Shown here piece after piece: positions 1 to 9,997 of a stretch of 64,000 nt of DNA. The notes beneath the pieces were generated by a model that saw nothing but the letters and a program-made list of their open reading frames with translations, was not told the DNA's origin and searched no databases. A program made the position numbers and the translations under genes. Origin of the DNA: Megalonaias nervosa (taxonomy: Eukaryota > Mollusca > Bivalvia > Unionida > Unionidae); contig JAECUM010006766.1 in the NCBI GenBank assembly GCA_016617855.1, forward strand, positions 21,758 to 85,757. The letters are read 5' to 3'. Numbering within the stretch: the stretch's first letter is position 1; each line of letters starts with the position of its first letter.

Positions 1-104
1 CGTGACCTTGTGACCTCACTAAAGGGGTACCCCACACAGGGGCCATTCCAAAAAAACATCTCTAGACTAAAATAAACCTCATTAGGTTCCTGGTCATAAT
101 AAAG

Positions 105-300
105 ACCTTAAAATAGACAGCCCTCCGAGTTCCTAAAGTTTCGGTTTCGGATATTTAGGAATTCGCTGGGAGTAATGTCTTAACAAAAATGAAGAGTCCC
201 GTTGGTCACAAAAAAAGGCTTACATAAAATAGACTGCCCTCTGAGTTTCTAAAGTTTCGTCTCGTATATTTAGAAATTAGCCGGGGGGTATGTCTGAAAG
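105..300. repeat. Two ~75-bp direct repeats
   Basis: Two diverged copies of a block begin near 110 and 225. Both read roughly 'aaatagac(a/t)gccctc(c/t)gagtt', followed by 'ctaaagtttcg' and a 'tatttag(g/a)aatt' tail. No coding potential is seen, and the family is not recognised. Confidence 0.5.
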
Positions 301-371
301 AGACTCTTAGAACCTCATTAGGCTTATCTGACAGAACTTGTGGAATGGTAGACCGAACGTCATCCTGCTGT

Positions 372-668
372 TTATTTTTTGTCTTTTAGTTTAGTAATAT
401 CATTATCAAATAAAATATCAACCATATTGTCAATAAATGTCATCACATCATCTGCCCAACCCGCTATTCTCATATCATTTTCAGTCGCGAATAACAATAC
501 TGACCCATATTTTGGTGATATATGATATCCAACTTTTTTAATACAATCGCTTATTATTTTAGTTTTTATGCCAGTATAACTTGAGGCTGCTCTAATCGAA
601 TTAAATCTCTTCCAAAATCTGTTTGTCAGATCAAATCCAACATGTCTCTTTGATTGACAGAAGTACAT
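372..668 (-). CDS. Orphan 98-aa ORF with a NUMOD1-like helix motif
   Basis: The ORF starts at an ATG whose upstream context is 'tatataatgt' and ends KLKDKK. The stretch FNSIRAASSYTGIKTKIISD resembles NUMOD1-type DNA-binding repeats (pattern SI.AA..TGI...I..C), which occur at the C-terminus of HNH and GIY-YIG endonucleases. There is no catalytic domain. It may be a leftover piece of an HNH gene like the one at 58.3-59.1 kb, or a chance ORF. No neighbouring gene supports either reading. Confidence 0.3.
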   Translation of the reverse strand: MYFCQSKRHVGFDLTNRFWKRFNSIRAASSYTGIKTKIISDCIKKVGYHISPKYGSVLLFATENDMRIAGWADDVMTFIDNMVDILFDNDITKLKDKK

Positions 669-732
669 TATATATAATATTTCATTTGTTTAATATGAAA
701 TTTTGTCTAAACTTTATAGTATAGGGCTGTAA

Positions 733-915
733 TAGTAGTATAAGTATTTGAGTTGTTCCTATCTCAGAGACCCCCTACCCCGACAAAACAAATTTTGTCA
801 GAAATGAAAGTCATCATTTTAAGCTAAAAAAGGCTGCTGACAAAAATTTTAACGTATAACGTTTTGGGGGGTAGGGGTGTCTCTGAGAGAGGAACCTCAA
901 AATACTTGTACTACT
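733..915. repeat. Long imperfect inverted repeat (MITE-like)
   Basis: The left arm ('gtagtataagtattt...ctcagagaccccctacccc') is the reverse complement of the right arm ('ggggtaggggtgtctctgagag...aaatacttgtactac'). The arms are about 55-70 bp around a short core that itself holds 'acaaaattttgtcag' and 'ctgacaaaaatttt'. No ORF is present. It looks like a small fold-back or non-autonomous element; a clear target-site duplication was not found. Confidence 0.6.
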
Positions 916-920
916 GCTTT

Positions 921-1010
921 TTTACAATATCATCAAAAGTAGAGAAGTTTTTGAATTCTACCCAGGAGTGGTTATAAATTTTGAAAATGGAAGTACAGCT
1001 AAAAAAGTTG
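921..1010 (+). pseudogene. Fragment of Gmr1-like gag leader
   Basis: The stretch from 'caatatcatcaaaagtagag' through 'acccaggagtgg' to 'cagctaaaaaagttg' matches almost base for base the start of gag in element B at about 25,280-25,365. No LTR or other part of the element lies beside it. This is a short broken-off copy of the same family. Confidence 0.75.
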
Positions 1011-1795
1011 TTTACCAAAACTGTCACTGATTTTGGAACGAGGTCAGCAACTAGATACAGTGTTTCTATTATTAGTTGTTTATCAATGAAATAAAAAAAT
1101 AACAGTAAGGTCGAACAGAACTGAATTCAGATTCTGGATCATTTCAAATCCAGTAAACAAAGTTACATTACAATAGCATGTAATGGAATTAAAAAGTTTA
1201 AAACTAACAAACAAATAATTAAATTAAATATACATAACAATCACATGTGAAACATTGAGAAGTACGCTGTTGTATCACCCTGTGGCCTTGGAAAATATGC
1301 TGAAAATTAACGTATAGGTACAACGATGTAATAAGAACGATATTTTGTCTTTTTTATATTTGGCTTCCTATTTGACAAAGTATTTTAACAACGGATAATG
1401 ATGATATAATTGTATTTTCAAAGTTTTGATTTGCCCTTTTTTATTCACCCAGAATAGGTTTTGTGTGAATTAATAGAATGTAAACTTTAAAATAGTTCGT
1501 TTCAAGCATGTATGATGTATATTATAAATTATATAAAATAAATATCAAACGTAGTAAAAGTTATGCATTTTCATTAACATAATTAAAAAGTCCAGTTAAA
1601 AAGGAGGCATAACGAAAAGAATGATTATATATTCATGTGTTTTGGGGTAGTAGAAAGAAAATACTACTTCTTAATTCAAACAATATTTGTGTTATAATGA
1701 GGGTAGATGTATACAATACCTTGTTCGTCAAACGAAATAAGAGCCGAAAAAGTATTTTTTATTTGAATATATCTGGAAAATGAAGTCGTTGATAT
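1011..1795. other. AT-rich non-coding DNA
   Basis: No ORF, repeat or RNA-like structure that I can support is seen here. Confidence 0.5.
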
Positions 1796-1935
1796 ACTTT
1801 CACTCAATACAGTCTTTTGATATAGGTTATTAGTTTATACACATTCAGTCAATGCTTCAACAGTCTTTTGTTTATATGTTATTAGTTTATATACTTTCAG
1901 TAAATGCTTCAACAGTCTTTTGGTATAGGTTATTT
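1796..1935. repeat. Short tandem array, ~58-bp unit
   Basis: About 2.5 diverged units read 'cagtcttttg.tataggttattagtttata' followed by 'cattcagtcaatgcttcaa'. Non-coding. Confidence 0.6.
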
Positions 1936-2229
1936 GTAGTTGTATGTGGCTACCTCCACTGACTTCTGTTATTATTTACAGTAAGAAATATCACAAAATT
2001 GAAGTTTGATAACATCAGAAACTGTCAATATGATATTATAGGATTATATTTTCCTGCACGCCGTAGGTAGACAGGGTGCTGGTCTAGATACGTGTAAGCT
2101 GGATAAAACTCACTGTGCTCTGTAATCGTAAGACGAGAATTAATGCTAGTCTTCAATGCTGTCATATCTATCACCGTTCTGACAGTCGAATTTTTCTAGC
2201 TTACTTTCTTGTAACCTAATTTCGCACTG

Positions 2230-2375
2230 CAAGGTTGAACATGCGTTGATGCCTGTTTTACATTCTTAAATCGGGATATAAGGATTATGTACTTTTATAC
2301 AGGCAACAAGGTCGAACATGTGTTGATGCCAGTTTTACATTTTTAAATCGAGATATAAGGATTACTTACTTGATA
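2230..2375. repeat. Tandem duplication, ~78-bp unit
   Basis: Two copies begin 'caaggttgaacatgcgttga' and 'caaggtcgaacatgtgttga' and each runs through 'aaatcg(g/a)gatataaggatta'. The interval from 2,376 to 3,024 holds nothing further that I recognise. Confidence 0.65.
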
Positions 2376-3024
2376 TATACAGTATGCTTTATTTCATGTT
2401 AAAATTAGATGACAAATGAATTACTATAATGGTCATCTTTTCCCTAATTTTAGTGCAAGAACTTAATGTCAAATTCCAGATAAATTAGCATCACCATAAA
2501 AGTATGAATATTAAACTAGAATCAGCAATCATTTTCAATGTTTAGATCAAACGTATTTTTATTTCCCTGAATAAAACTGTTCACGCTTTTCAAATGGCAG
2601 GTCCGCAAAATTGATATAAGAGTTCTACGAGTAAGAAATGATATTCAAAGACGAAGTTTTCTTTCCCTTAGTTAATGCAAGATGTGTTTCATTGTCTGGT
2701 AAAAAAGCGTGATTTTCTACATCATGAGTTAAAACGTATGGATTTTGTATACTACAAGATGACATATATTCGGTACTTTAGGCATAAAAGAAAATTTTTT
2801 GTTTACTAAACACCTGACTTGCTTATAAATCGAAACAGAAGATTAATCTCTTCACACCACCCTTAATCAGCTTTTATTAAGTCACCTCCATTTGAATCGT
2901 ATTCATTGACTAAATTAGCAATTTGAGAGAAAATTGTGTTAGGGATGACATAATCCATTACAATAAATTACATTTTTACATTTTACGAAATATTTTACTA
3001 TTTGTAACCACACTAATAAGTCCA

Positions 3025-3123
3025 ATTAGGCGATGCAGCATACCGGGCTTTTAACATTGTTGTTAAGGTAATGTATGGGGTATATCGTCATACCGGGATT
3101 ATTAACATTGTTGTTAACGTAAT
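3025..3123. repeat. Tandem duplication around 'ttaacattgttgttaa'
   Basis: Two copies of 'cataccggg.ttttaacattg' followed by 'ttgttaa(g/c)gtaat' lie about 50 bp apart. No coding potential is seen. Confidence 0.55.
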
Positions 3124-3227
3124 AAGGCGGGAGGCATAATCTGGTGTCAAATATCATCAGCAAACATATATTTCATGTATGAAAGGTGCTGCAGTTTCCA
3201 TTTATTTCTCAAGATCACCAATGCTCG

Positions 3228-3228
3228 C

Positions 3229-3259
<31 letters not shown>

Positions 3260-3346
3260 CAAATGTAACTTCTATATTCACATACAACCAAACGTCACAT
3301 AGTGGGAACTCTTGCGTTTCGTGTTCTTTTTTTTTTTTCTTTTTTG
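3228..3346. repeat. Two poly(T) tracts
   Basis: A T-run at about 3,230-3,255 and a second at 3,326-3,343 are separated by unique sequence. Apparent poly-Phe or poly-Lys ORFs over them are artefacts. The tracts could be 3' ends of retroposed fragments on the minus strand, but no element body is recognisable. Confidence 0.6.
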
Positions 3347-3944
3347 CACAAAAAATCCCGATAAAACAGGATTCATGATTCACTGGATTAATTAACCGTG
3401 CCCGTCTAGGTAAAGTTCTTTTGAAATACATGCATATTACTGTAAGTTATATCAGTATTAGACATAAAAATATTATACCAATATTTACTCCAATATAGTG
3501 TAGCAGTATTTACTCCACACACATCATTCTATCCGATATGAATCCTTGTTAATTAACCATAATCTGTTATTTGGGTCCGTAACAAATGTAAACCGCAATG
3601 GATTGTGAGTAGCATAAGGAGCCGGTATGGCCCTCTGAATAGTGAATATACCATAATCTACAAACTGTCGGTAAAACTTGTTTCGAACAATCCGTAATAT
3701 ATGGTACATACCAACTGTACTGTAACTATTATGGCCACATGCTTAGTAAAGTGCTTTATTGCAGAATGTGTGGAAAACAAATAGTAAAGATATTCATTTT
3801 TTTTTAAATATATCGTTTTTGTACATACAGCGATTGATAGGATTGCAATGTTCATCCGTTTTGACTTTTGAAGAGATTTTGTTATATTTCACACCCTTGG
3901 GCATAAAGTGGTTGAAGCAATATAAATCAAAACTTTTTTCCTGC

Positions 3945-4490
3945 TTTTGTAGCTCTCTTTATCTGTCACGATGGGAATTACAGTTAGCCCTTTCTTTATC
4001 TATCACGATGGGTATTACATCTCTCTCGATCGATCGATTGATGGTATTAAACATTTGTCTTTCTCTCTATATATGTCTCCTTGGGTATTAAATTTGGCTC
4101 TCATTATTTATCACGATAGGGGGTAACAGTTGACCCATCTTTATCTGTCACGATCGCTATTACATTTGACCCTCTCATTTTCTATCGCCATGATTATTAC
4201 ATTTGACCCTCTTTTTATCTGTCGCGATAGGTATTACATTTGTCCCTCTCTTTCTCTGTCGCGATGGGTATTACATTTGACCCTCTCTTTATCTGTCTCG
4301 ATGGGTATTACATTTTGCTTTCTACATCCATCGCAATTGGTATTACATTGGCCTTTTCTTTATCTATCGAGATTGGGATTACATTTAGCCCTTTTTTATA
4401 TGTCGCCATGAGTATTACGTTTGGCCCTTTATATGTCGCCGTGAGTATTACATTTGGCCTTCTCTATCTCTTGCAATGGGTAGGACATAG
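3945..4490. repeat. Minisatellite, ~36-bp unit
   Basis: About 15 diverged units follow the pattern 'ctctttatctgtcgcgatgg' + 'gtattacatttgaccc'. Because the unit is close to a multiple of three, short open frames run through it, but they have no codon logic beyond the repeat. Not a CRISPR: units are directly adjacent, without spacers. Confidence 0.85.
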
Positions 4491-4499
4491 TTTCTCTAC

Positions 4500-5576
4500 C
4501 TAAATGTCTAACAAAAGTGTCTCAAAATATAACTGATCGTCATCAGAATTCAAAATCTTTGTATACTTCAGGGATGTATTCTTAAAATCATTTATTATTG
4601 TAAATAATGCACTCGTTATTGACTGATAGTCTTTCTATGATCTTTTTTATTTCAGTGTATGAAGTATCCGTTAAAACGAATTATGTTAAAACTGCATTTG
4701 AAATGCAAAGTTTAATTACGACAATAAAATATGAAACAGTTATCCATCTTTTAAAAATTGAAATCTGTAAGAAATTTTGATTTTTTCTTCGAAAAGAAAG
4801 ATATAGGAACACGTGATCGCGCTTATGAGAACGTTAAAGCATTACATGCAACTGACGCGTACAACGCAAATGTATGAAATATATAAAATGAATCAACACG
4901 AAAATAACCACGTTATCTTTGTTGAGTTGTGTAGATATATCCTAAAGCTGATAATTATTTAATTATCAAGTATAGTTTTAAGGAAATCTTTAATGGAAAT
5001 ATTTTATATTAATGACATTTTATGATCCGCTTTTGTTTCAACACGAAGCGTGTAAATTTTTATATTTAATCAAAAGTCGTTTGCATAAATATGATCAATC
5101 TTATTTATGATTATGCTCAGAGTAGAAGAATGTGAAATTATTTGTACAGGTCGTAGAGCAAATACTGAAGGATATTGTTAAACAAAATATTTAATGTAGC
5201 TTAGAACTAAGAAAGTTTGAGCCTTGAAGAATTTTGAATTGAAATAAAATGTGCATTACATATGAAAACTGAATATACTGAATAATGGGCATCAATGAAC
5301 GGCATTAACAAAATTAAGCTTCAACCCGTATTGTAAATATTAAGTTAGGCAAATATGAAACTAAGAGAGTCGATTGAATTCAAGGGCTTTGTAAGTTTTG
5401 CAAGAAAGAGGAAATTGAGAATGGATGGAACCTCGGAACAACTGTAGAACCTGTTTTACATGTATCTCTACCAATCTCTGATAACTCGACGGCCTGTTTT
5501 ACTTGAATCTCCACCAATCTTCAATCTTCAATAGAATAAATTTCCACCTGTATTCAGGATTGAAATCATTTTATAG
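4500..5576. other. AT-rich non-coding DNA
   Basis: No convincing gene, repeat or mobile element is seen in this stretch. Confidence 0.5.
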
Positions 5577-5636
5577 TATGTATGTATGTATGTATGTATG
5601 TATGTATGTATGTATGTATGTATGTATGTACGTATG
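5577..5636. repeat. (TATG)n microsatellite
   Basis: About 14 units of TATG, ending in a TACG variant. Confidence 0.95.
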
Positions 5637-6611
5637 GTTTTTAATTCAATGATCATTATGACCAATCAATTTGCAGATAGAAAGAATTGCAGATAGAAAG
5701 AATTTATCGATTTGCTTGATTGTTTACATAACATATACATATAGCTTCAGTGCCTTCCAGCTGTCAAGTATTTTCTTTTCAAAAAAGTAAGTGATTTATG
5801 ATGGCCTTTTAGTACCAAAGTCATAAATAGCTAGACGACATTCACGATATGAAACATCGAGTGAGGTATTCCTAGAGTGACACTTTAATCCTGATTGCTC
5901 TGTTAATTTCACTCGTCTTAAACAAGTAATATATTCTTGAGAACTGTTAATAGAACTATGTCCCAGCAATTCTTGAATGGATTCCAATATTCGACCTTAG
6001 TTTTGTTGGTTTGTTTTCTTAATGACCAGGTACTGGACACGGTAATAAAAAGTATATTGCGAAATAACTTAAAAGAAGGTAATACGTTGACAAACTGATC
6101 ACGATTTATGGGGATTATCTTTAAAGTCTCTTACAAGAAGGTCTTGACATCGTACCCTCCATTCATGGCTTTCTGTCGTGATCCCTTCAACTAAATGGCA
6201 AAATTATCATCTCCTCCTAATTCCCAAATACTTTTTCAAGTTGACAACCCGATAGATGTTAGACCTGTTGGCTAAAATTCATTGAATATATGTAGAGAAG
6301 TGAAAAATCTCCGTCATCATCCCGTATTACTATGAGACATTATCGATTAAGTTTTAGTCTAACGCAAACAAAAAGGCAAAATATTTTGTCTTTATGTGTC
6401 CATATCTAACCGATTTCTTTGCAGAACAATTAAATGGGGCATTTTGAGGTCAAAATCTAAAGCGATAAGATAAACTTTGTTGACAGATCAAAATGTTGAT
6501 GAGTAGATGACTATTTTCCTTCAAGTTTTACAAATCGAATATATATATCAGTACGTTTAACACATACACACACACGTACATACACACGTTACAGTATTGT
6601 TCCCTGTAGAT
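5637..6611. other. Non-coding DNA with a short CA-rich tract
   Basis: Nothing is recognisable except a short 'acacacac' tract near 6,562-6,590. An ORF of about 60 codons on the minus strand near 5.8-6.0 kb has no recognisable motif and I do not call it. Confidence 0.4.
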
Positions 6612-6777
6612 TAGTGGTTCCCATCCCCCGGGTTGCGTGGACGTTCTAGAGGGTCGCAGAGGGTCGCCAGGATTATTTTTAAGGTTGGCAGAACTTATCG
6701 AAATGGGGAAACGGGGTCGCGAGGCTCAGAAAAAAAAGGTTTTATGGTCGCGGTTCAAACACGACTAGGAACCACTG
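6612..6777. mobile_element. 166-bp hAT-type MITE
   Basis: The ends are TAGTGGTTCC at the left and GGAACCACTG at the right, a 10-bp terminal inverted repeat with one mismatch. The inside holds GGGTCGC-type motifs common in hAT non-autonomous elements ('gggtcgcag', 'gggtcgcgag'). The flanks are CTGTAGAT (6,604-6,611) and TTGTAGCT (6,778-6,785), an 8-bp target duplication with two differences, the length expected for hAT. No coding capacity. Confidence 0.75.
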
Positions 6778-6785
6778 TTGTAGCT

Positions 6786-7910
6786 AAGACATTTCGTTAA
6801 CTTGGACTTTCTTTATATTCATGATTGAAAGAGAACTTTTAATAATATTTGAATATTTGTAATGGTACAACAAATCAGGAAATAATATTAAACTTTTTTA
6901 TGACGCAAATATCTCCAAGATTAAAAAGTGTCTGTATTTCAGGATTGTATTGATTATCGAATTTGCAGGGTCTGTAGGGAAAAGTATTGTGTAAATCATA
7001 TCCTCAAATGAATAACGATTGAATTTGTATTGGTCTATAATACATATGATATTGATGGTTCAAGTTTAGACGAAGAACATAGTGCTTCCATGCACAGATG
7101 AGAAAATAATTTGGACATGCTAAGAAAAATTAACCGATTTGAACCAGTTATTATTGCGCTCAGGTCGTTTTAATTTGTTCCTTGTTCCCGTAGCACTCAA
7201 ACTTTGAAAGAAACTGGTACAGTAATGAAATTGGCTGTAATACACTGGTGAACTAATTAAATGACGCAATCCAACTGCATGATTTGCACATCCTGATTTA
7301 CTCCTTGCTGAATTGTAAACAAATCTTTTCGACACCTTCTCCTTAGACTGTTGTTAGTTGTTGGTAATTTAGTATACGCTAAAATACTTATTTGGGCACT
7401 GTGTAGAATATTACTACTGGTTGTCTCTGATAAAGTAAAATCCCTATGTCTGCAATTGCTGTAATAAAACTCTCTTAAATTTACACCCACCCACTTTGTA
7501 TTTCCTAAAGAGAATACATGTTACGTCCTCGTATTTAACCCGCAATACGGTATTTAATTAGATTTGCTCTACTCTGGTCAATTGTACTATGCCATACTGG
7601 ATCACATAATCATTTTTCTCAATTTTTATTTGGCTAACTACATGGATTTGTTTAGCAGAGTAACACTGGTCTTTCATCAGAAAAGACATGTTTGTCAATA
7701 AGAATAATGTCATGTCACAATATTTTCACACTGACATGATACCTGTCGAAGACGATCATACCTTCACTGTGATAGGTTTCGGATTCCCTCTTCCTGATCA
7801 TAGGGACATATTTTGGAACATTCTATGTCATCCCTTGATAATAAATCATTCAACTGCCTCTATGATATGAAGCACACACCCCAGTGACGGAAATTATCAT
7901 GCGATATATA
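6786..7910. other. Non-coding DNA, no recognised gene
   Basis: Overlapping short open frames on the minus strand (7.1-7.5 kb) and one on the plus strand (7,688-7,870) carry no motif and look like chance frames. Confidence 0.4.
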
Positions 7911-7914
7911 AAAC

Positions 7915-8010
7915 TGTATTAGATGATATAACTGTGTCAGACGATATAATAACTCTATCAGACGATATAACTGTATCAGACGATAAAACTATATCAGACG
8001 ATATAACACT
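7915..8010. repeat. Minisatellite, ~18-21-bp unit
   Basis: Five or six units of 'tcagacgatataac(t)' with short variable joins. An open frame crosses them only because of the repeat. Confidence 0.75.
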
Positions 8011-8239
8011 ATGCTACTATGAAACCATTGTCTGCATGCAACGGCAGATCCTTACCCATACACTTAATTTTGCTAAATGTAGAAACTTTCAGGTTTCTAT
8101 CAACTTTCCATTTTCAGTAAACTCTTTATCTTACACAAAAAAAAAAAAATCTGCGATAGGTTTGCAAAAAAATGTTTTCAATATTTCTTCACATGAATTT
8201 ATAAAACAAAAACACATGCTCGCAGAAAAGACCAAATTC

Positions 8240-8310
8240 AACATCATCATCAGCAGCAGCAGTATTTTTATTATTAGTAGTAATAGTAGTAGTAGTAATG
8301 GTAGTAGGAG

Positions 8311-8371
<61 letters not shown>

Positions 8372-8372
8372 C
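8240..8372. repeat. Compound triplet repeat (CAG/AGT, ATT, GTT)
   Basis: Successive tracts of CAG/CAT, TAG-type, (ATT)n and (GTT)n triplets. Homopeptide ORFs across it are artefacts. From 8,373 to 8,814 I see no gene. Confidence 0.9.
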
Positions 8373-8814
8373 CTCTTTTAAGCAGCTGTTTGATAGAATT
8401 TCTGGACGATATTTTACTCTGAGATTAGATCACATTATGTGGCCTAAATTCGTAAGGAATTCTACCATCTTCATGTTGTTCCCTGCAGTGCTTATTTATG
8501 TGAAATGATTCACCTATCGTTTTCATGCTGTCCCCTAGATTGTGGGGTATAATTCATAATTTATAATTCATGTTACCGCTCGAATGGCTGCACATTCCGG
8601 CCAGCAGCAGGGAGGGTGAATAGACCATTTTTAAGAGAGTTTATTTTTAAAAATAAAGCTTCCTACGAAAATGAAAATACAAGCATAAATAACCATAAAC
8701 CGAGACCTCTAACCGGGTGGCACTGAACCGAGGCCTCTACAGGATAATTGATGATTTATTTACCAACCCGGGACATTCACTGTTGGTCGTCGACGCGGTC
8801 AGGTGGCAGGTCTC

Positions 8815-9482
8815 TCAACCAAAACTTTTATCGAGACTTATGCGATATCGTGACCGAGGATCATGTAAATTTATCGTGATAAATCCATGAGGAATCGCTT
8901 GCGCTTTTGAGAAGATATTTTTAAACTTAATCATATCCATATCACCTGAACACCAAGTCTGGAAGATGTTTCTTAGTGTGTGGATATCAACACCATTAAA
9001 GACAATCAGAAGATTGCAGTTGTCTTTGATCATTTTAGGTATTTGCGCAATATAGCTGAGTAACATATATAATATCGGTGTTTTTTTTGTCTGCCTCGGG
9101 AAAATATCCGAGCTGGATTTGATTATTTTTCAAGCATCACATCATCGTATACTACGAGATTGTTGATACCCCTGTTGAGATTATCTACCAACGGTGCATC
9201 GTTAATGTCGGTGATAAAATCAATATCACTGCCGTCCTCGTCCAATAAATTTGCATTTTCATTAAAATCTTTAAGCACGTTGTATCATCGTTGATCATCC
9301 GCAAATGGTGCCACTAAATACAACTTATCCCACTTGTACCATCTTGTTATCAGGTTAAGCATTAATTGCGTCTTACCAGACCCAGATGGACCTATGATAA
9401 TTGCTATAATAGAATTTGGTAGCGCTGAATGATGCTTGACTGGCTCTTGCTTTCGTGTCGCTGAAAAATCGATGACATTCAT
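8815..9482 (-). pseudogene. A32-like (FtsK/HerA) packaging ATPase, degraded
   Basis: The N-terminal part (9,285-9,482) has a Walker A motif, IIGPSGSGKTQLMLNLI, near residues 29-45. A Walker B-like segment, NNLVVYDDV..LEK, is readable near 9,130-9,165 but in another frame, followed by a sensor-like FSRGRQK. The C-terminal part (8,815-9,066) has LLIVFNGVDIHTLRNIF, typical of Polinton ATPases. The enzyme would pump element DNA into capsids. At least two frameshifts separate the pieces. It is transcribed away from the zinc-ribbon gene starting at 9,505. Confidence 0.75.
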
Positions 9483-9504
9483 GTTGTAGAAATATAATAA
9501 GGAT

Positions 9505-9901
9505 ATGGATTTATACTGTGTTCAATGCAGAGCAACCACCCCCACCAGTGTATTAAAAACAATAACGACGAAGAATAAAAAGCGTGCACTTACAGGCAAG
9601 AGTGCGAAATGTGGTACAAAAAATACAAATTTATCCCTCATGCAACGGGCGGAGATATCACTGCTTTACTGGGAAAATTACTGGCCAGAAGCATCTTCCT
9701 GGATATAGTTATTGTGGTCCTGGAACCCGACTTGATATCCGACTTGACGAGAAAGGTCAACCTAGACCTGGAGAGTATTCAATAAATGCGATTGATCAAG
9801 CTTGCCACGTTCATGATGTCGCGTATAAAAATCCACATATACAACAACGACATATTGCAGACGTGAAATTGATTCACACTCTAAAGTCTGTAAAAAATTA
9901 A
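9505..9901 (+). pseudogene. Zinc-ribbon plus phospholipase-A2-like protein, frameshifted
   Basis: The first part, beginning MDLYCVQCRATTPTS and holding a later AKCGT pair, looks like the small YCxxC/CGT zinc-ribbon found in Polintons. The second part (9,584-9,901, other frame) has HLPGYSYCGPGT and then INAIDQACHVHDVAY, which match the calcium-loop and His-Asp motifs of parvovirus-VP1-type PLA2 domains. The order zinc-ribbon, PLA2, integrase is the same as in Polinton-1. A PLA2 activity in virions would help breach membranes during entry; that role is inferred from parvoviruses. Confidence 0.7.
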
Positions 9902-9997
9902 TTTCTCAGAGAATCACTAGTTAGTTGACTGGTAAGATCTGCGATGAAAGGTAAACTAGTGCTAGGGGTCGGTAATTAATCATAGATAACTATTATA

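Noticed and set aside
3945..4490. Possible CRISPR-like array
   Set aside because: Repeats are directly adjacent with no unique spacers, in a eukaryotic repeat setting, with no cas-like gene.
7934..8422. 162-codon ORF
   Set aside because: Made of an 18-bp minisatellite plus ATT and GTT triplet tracts; no natural codon use.
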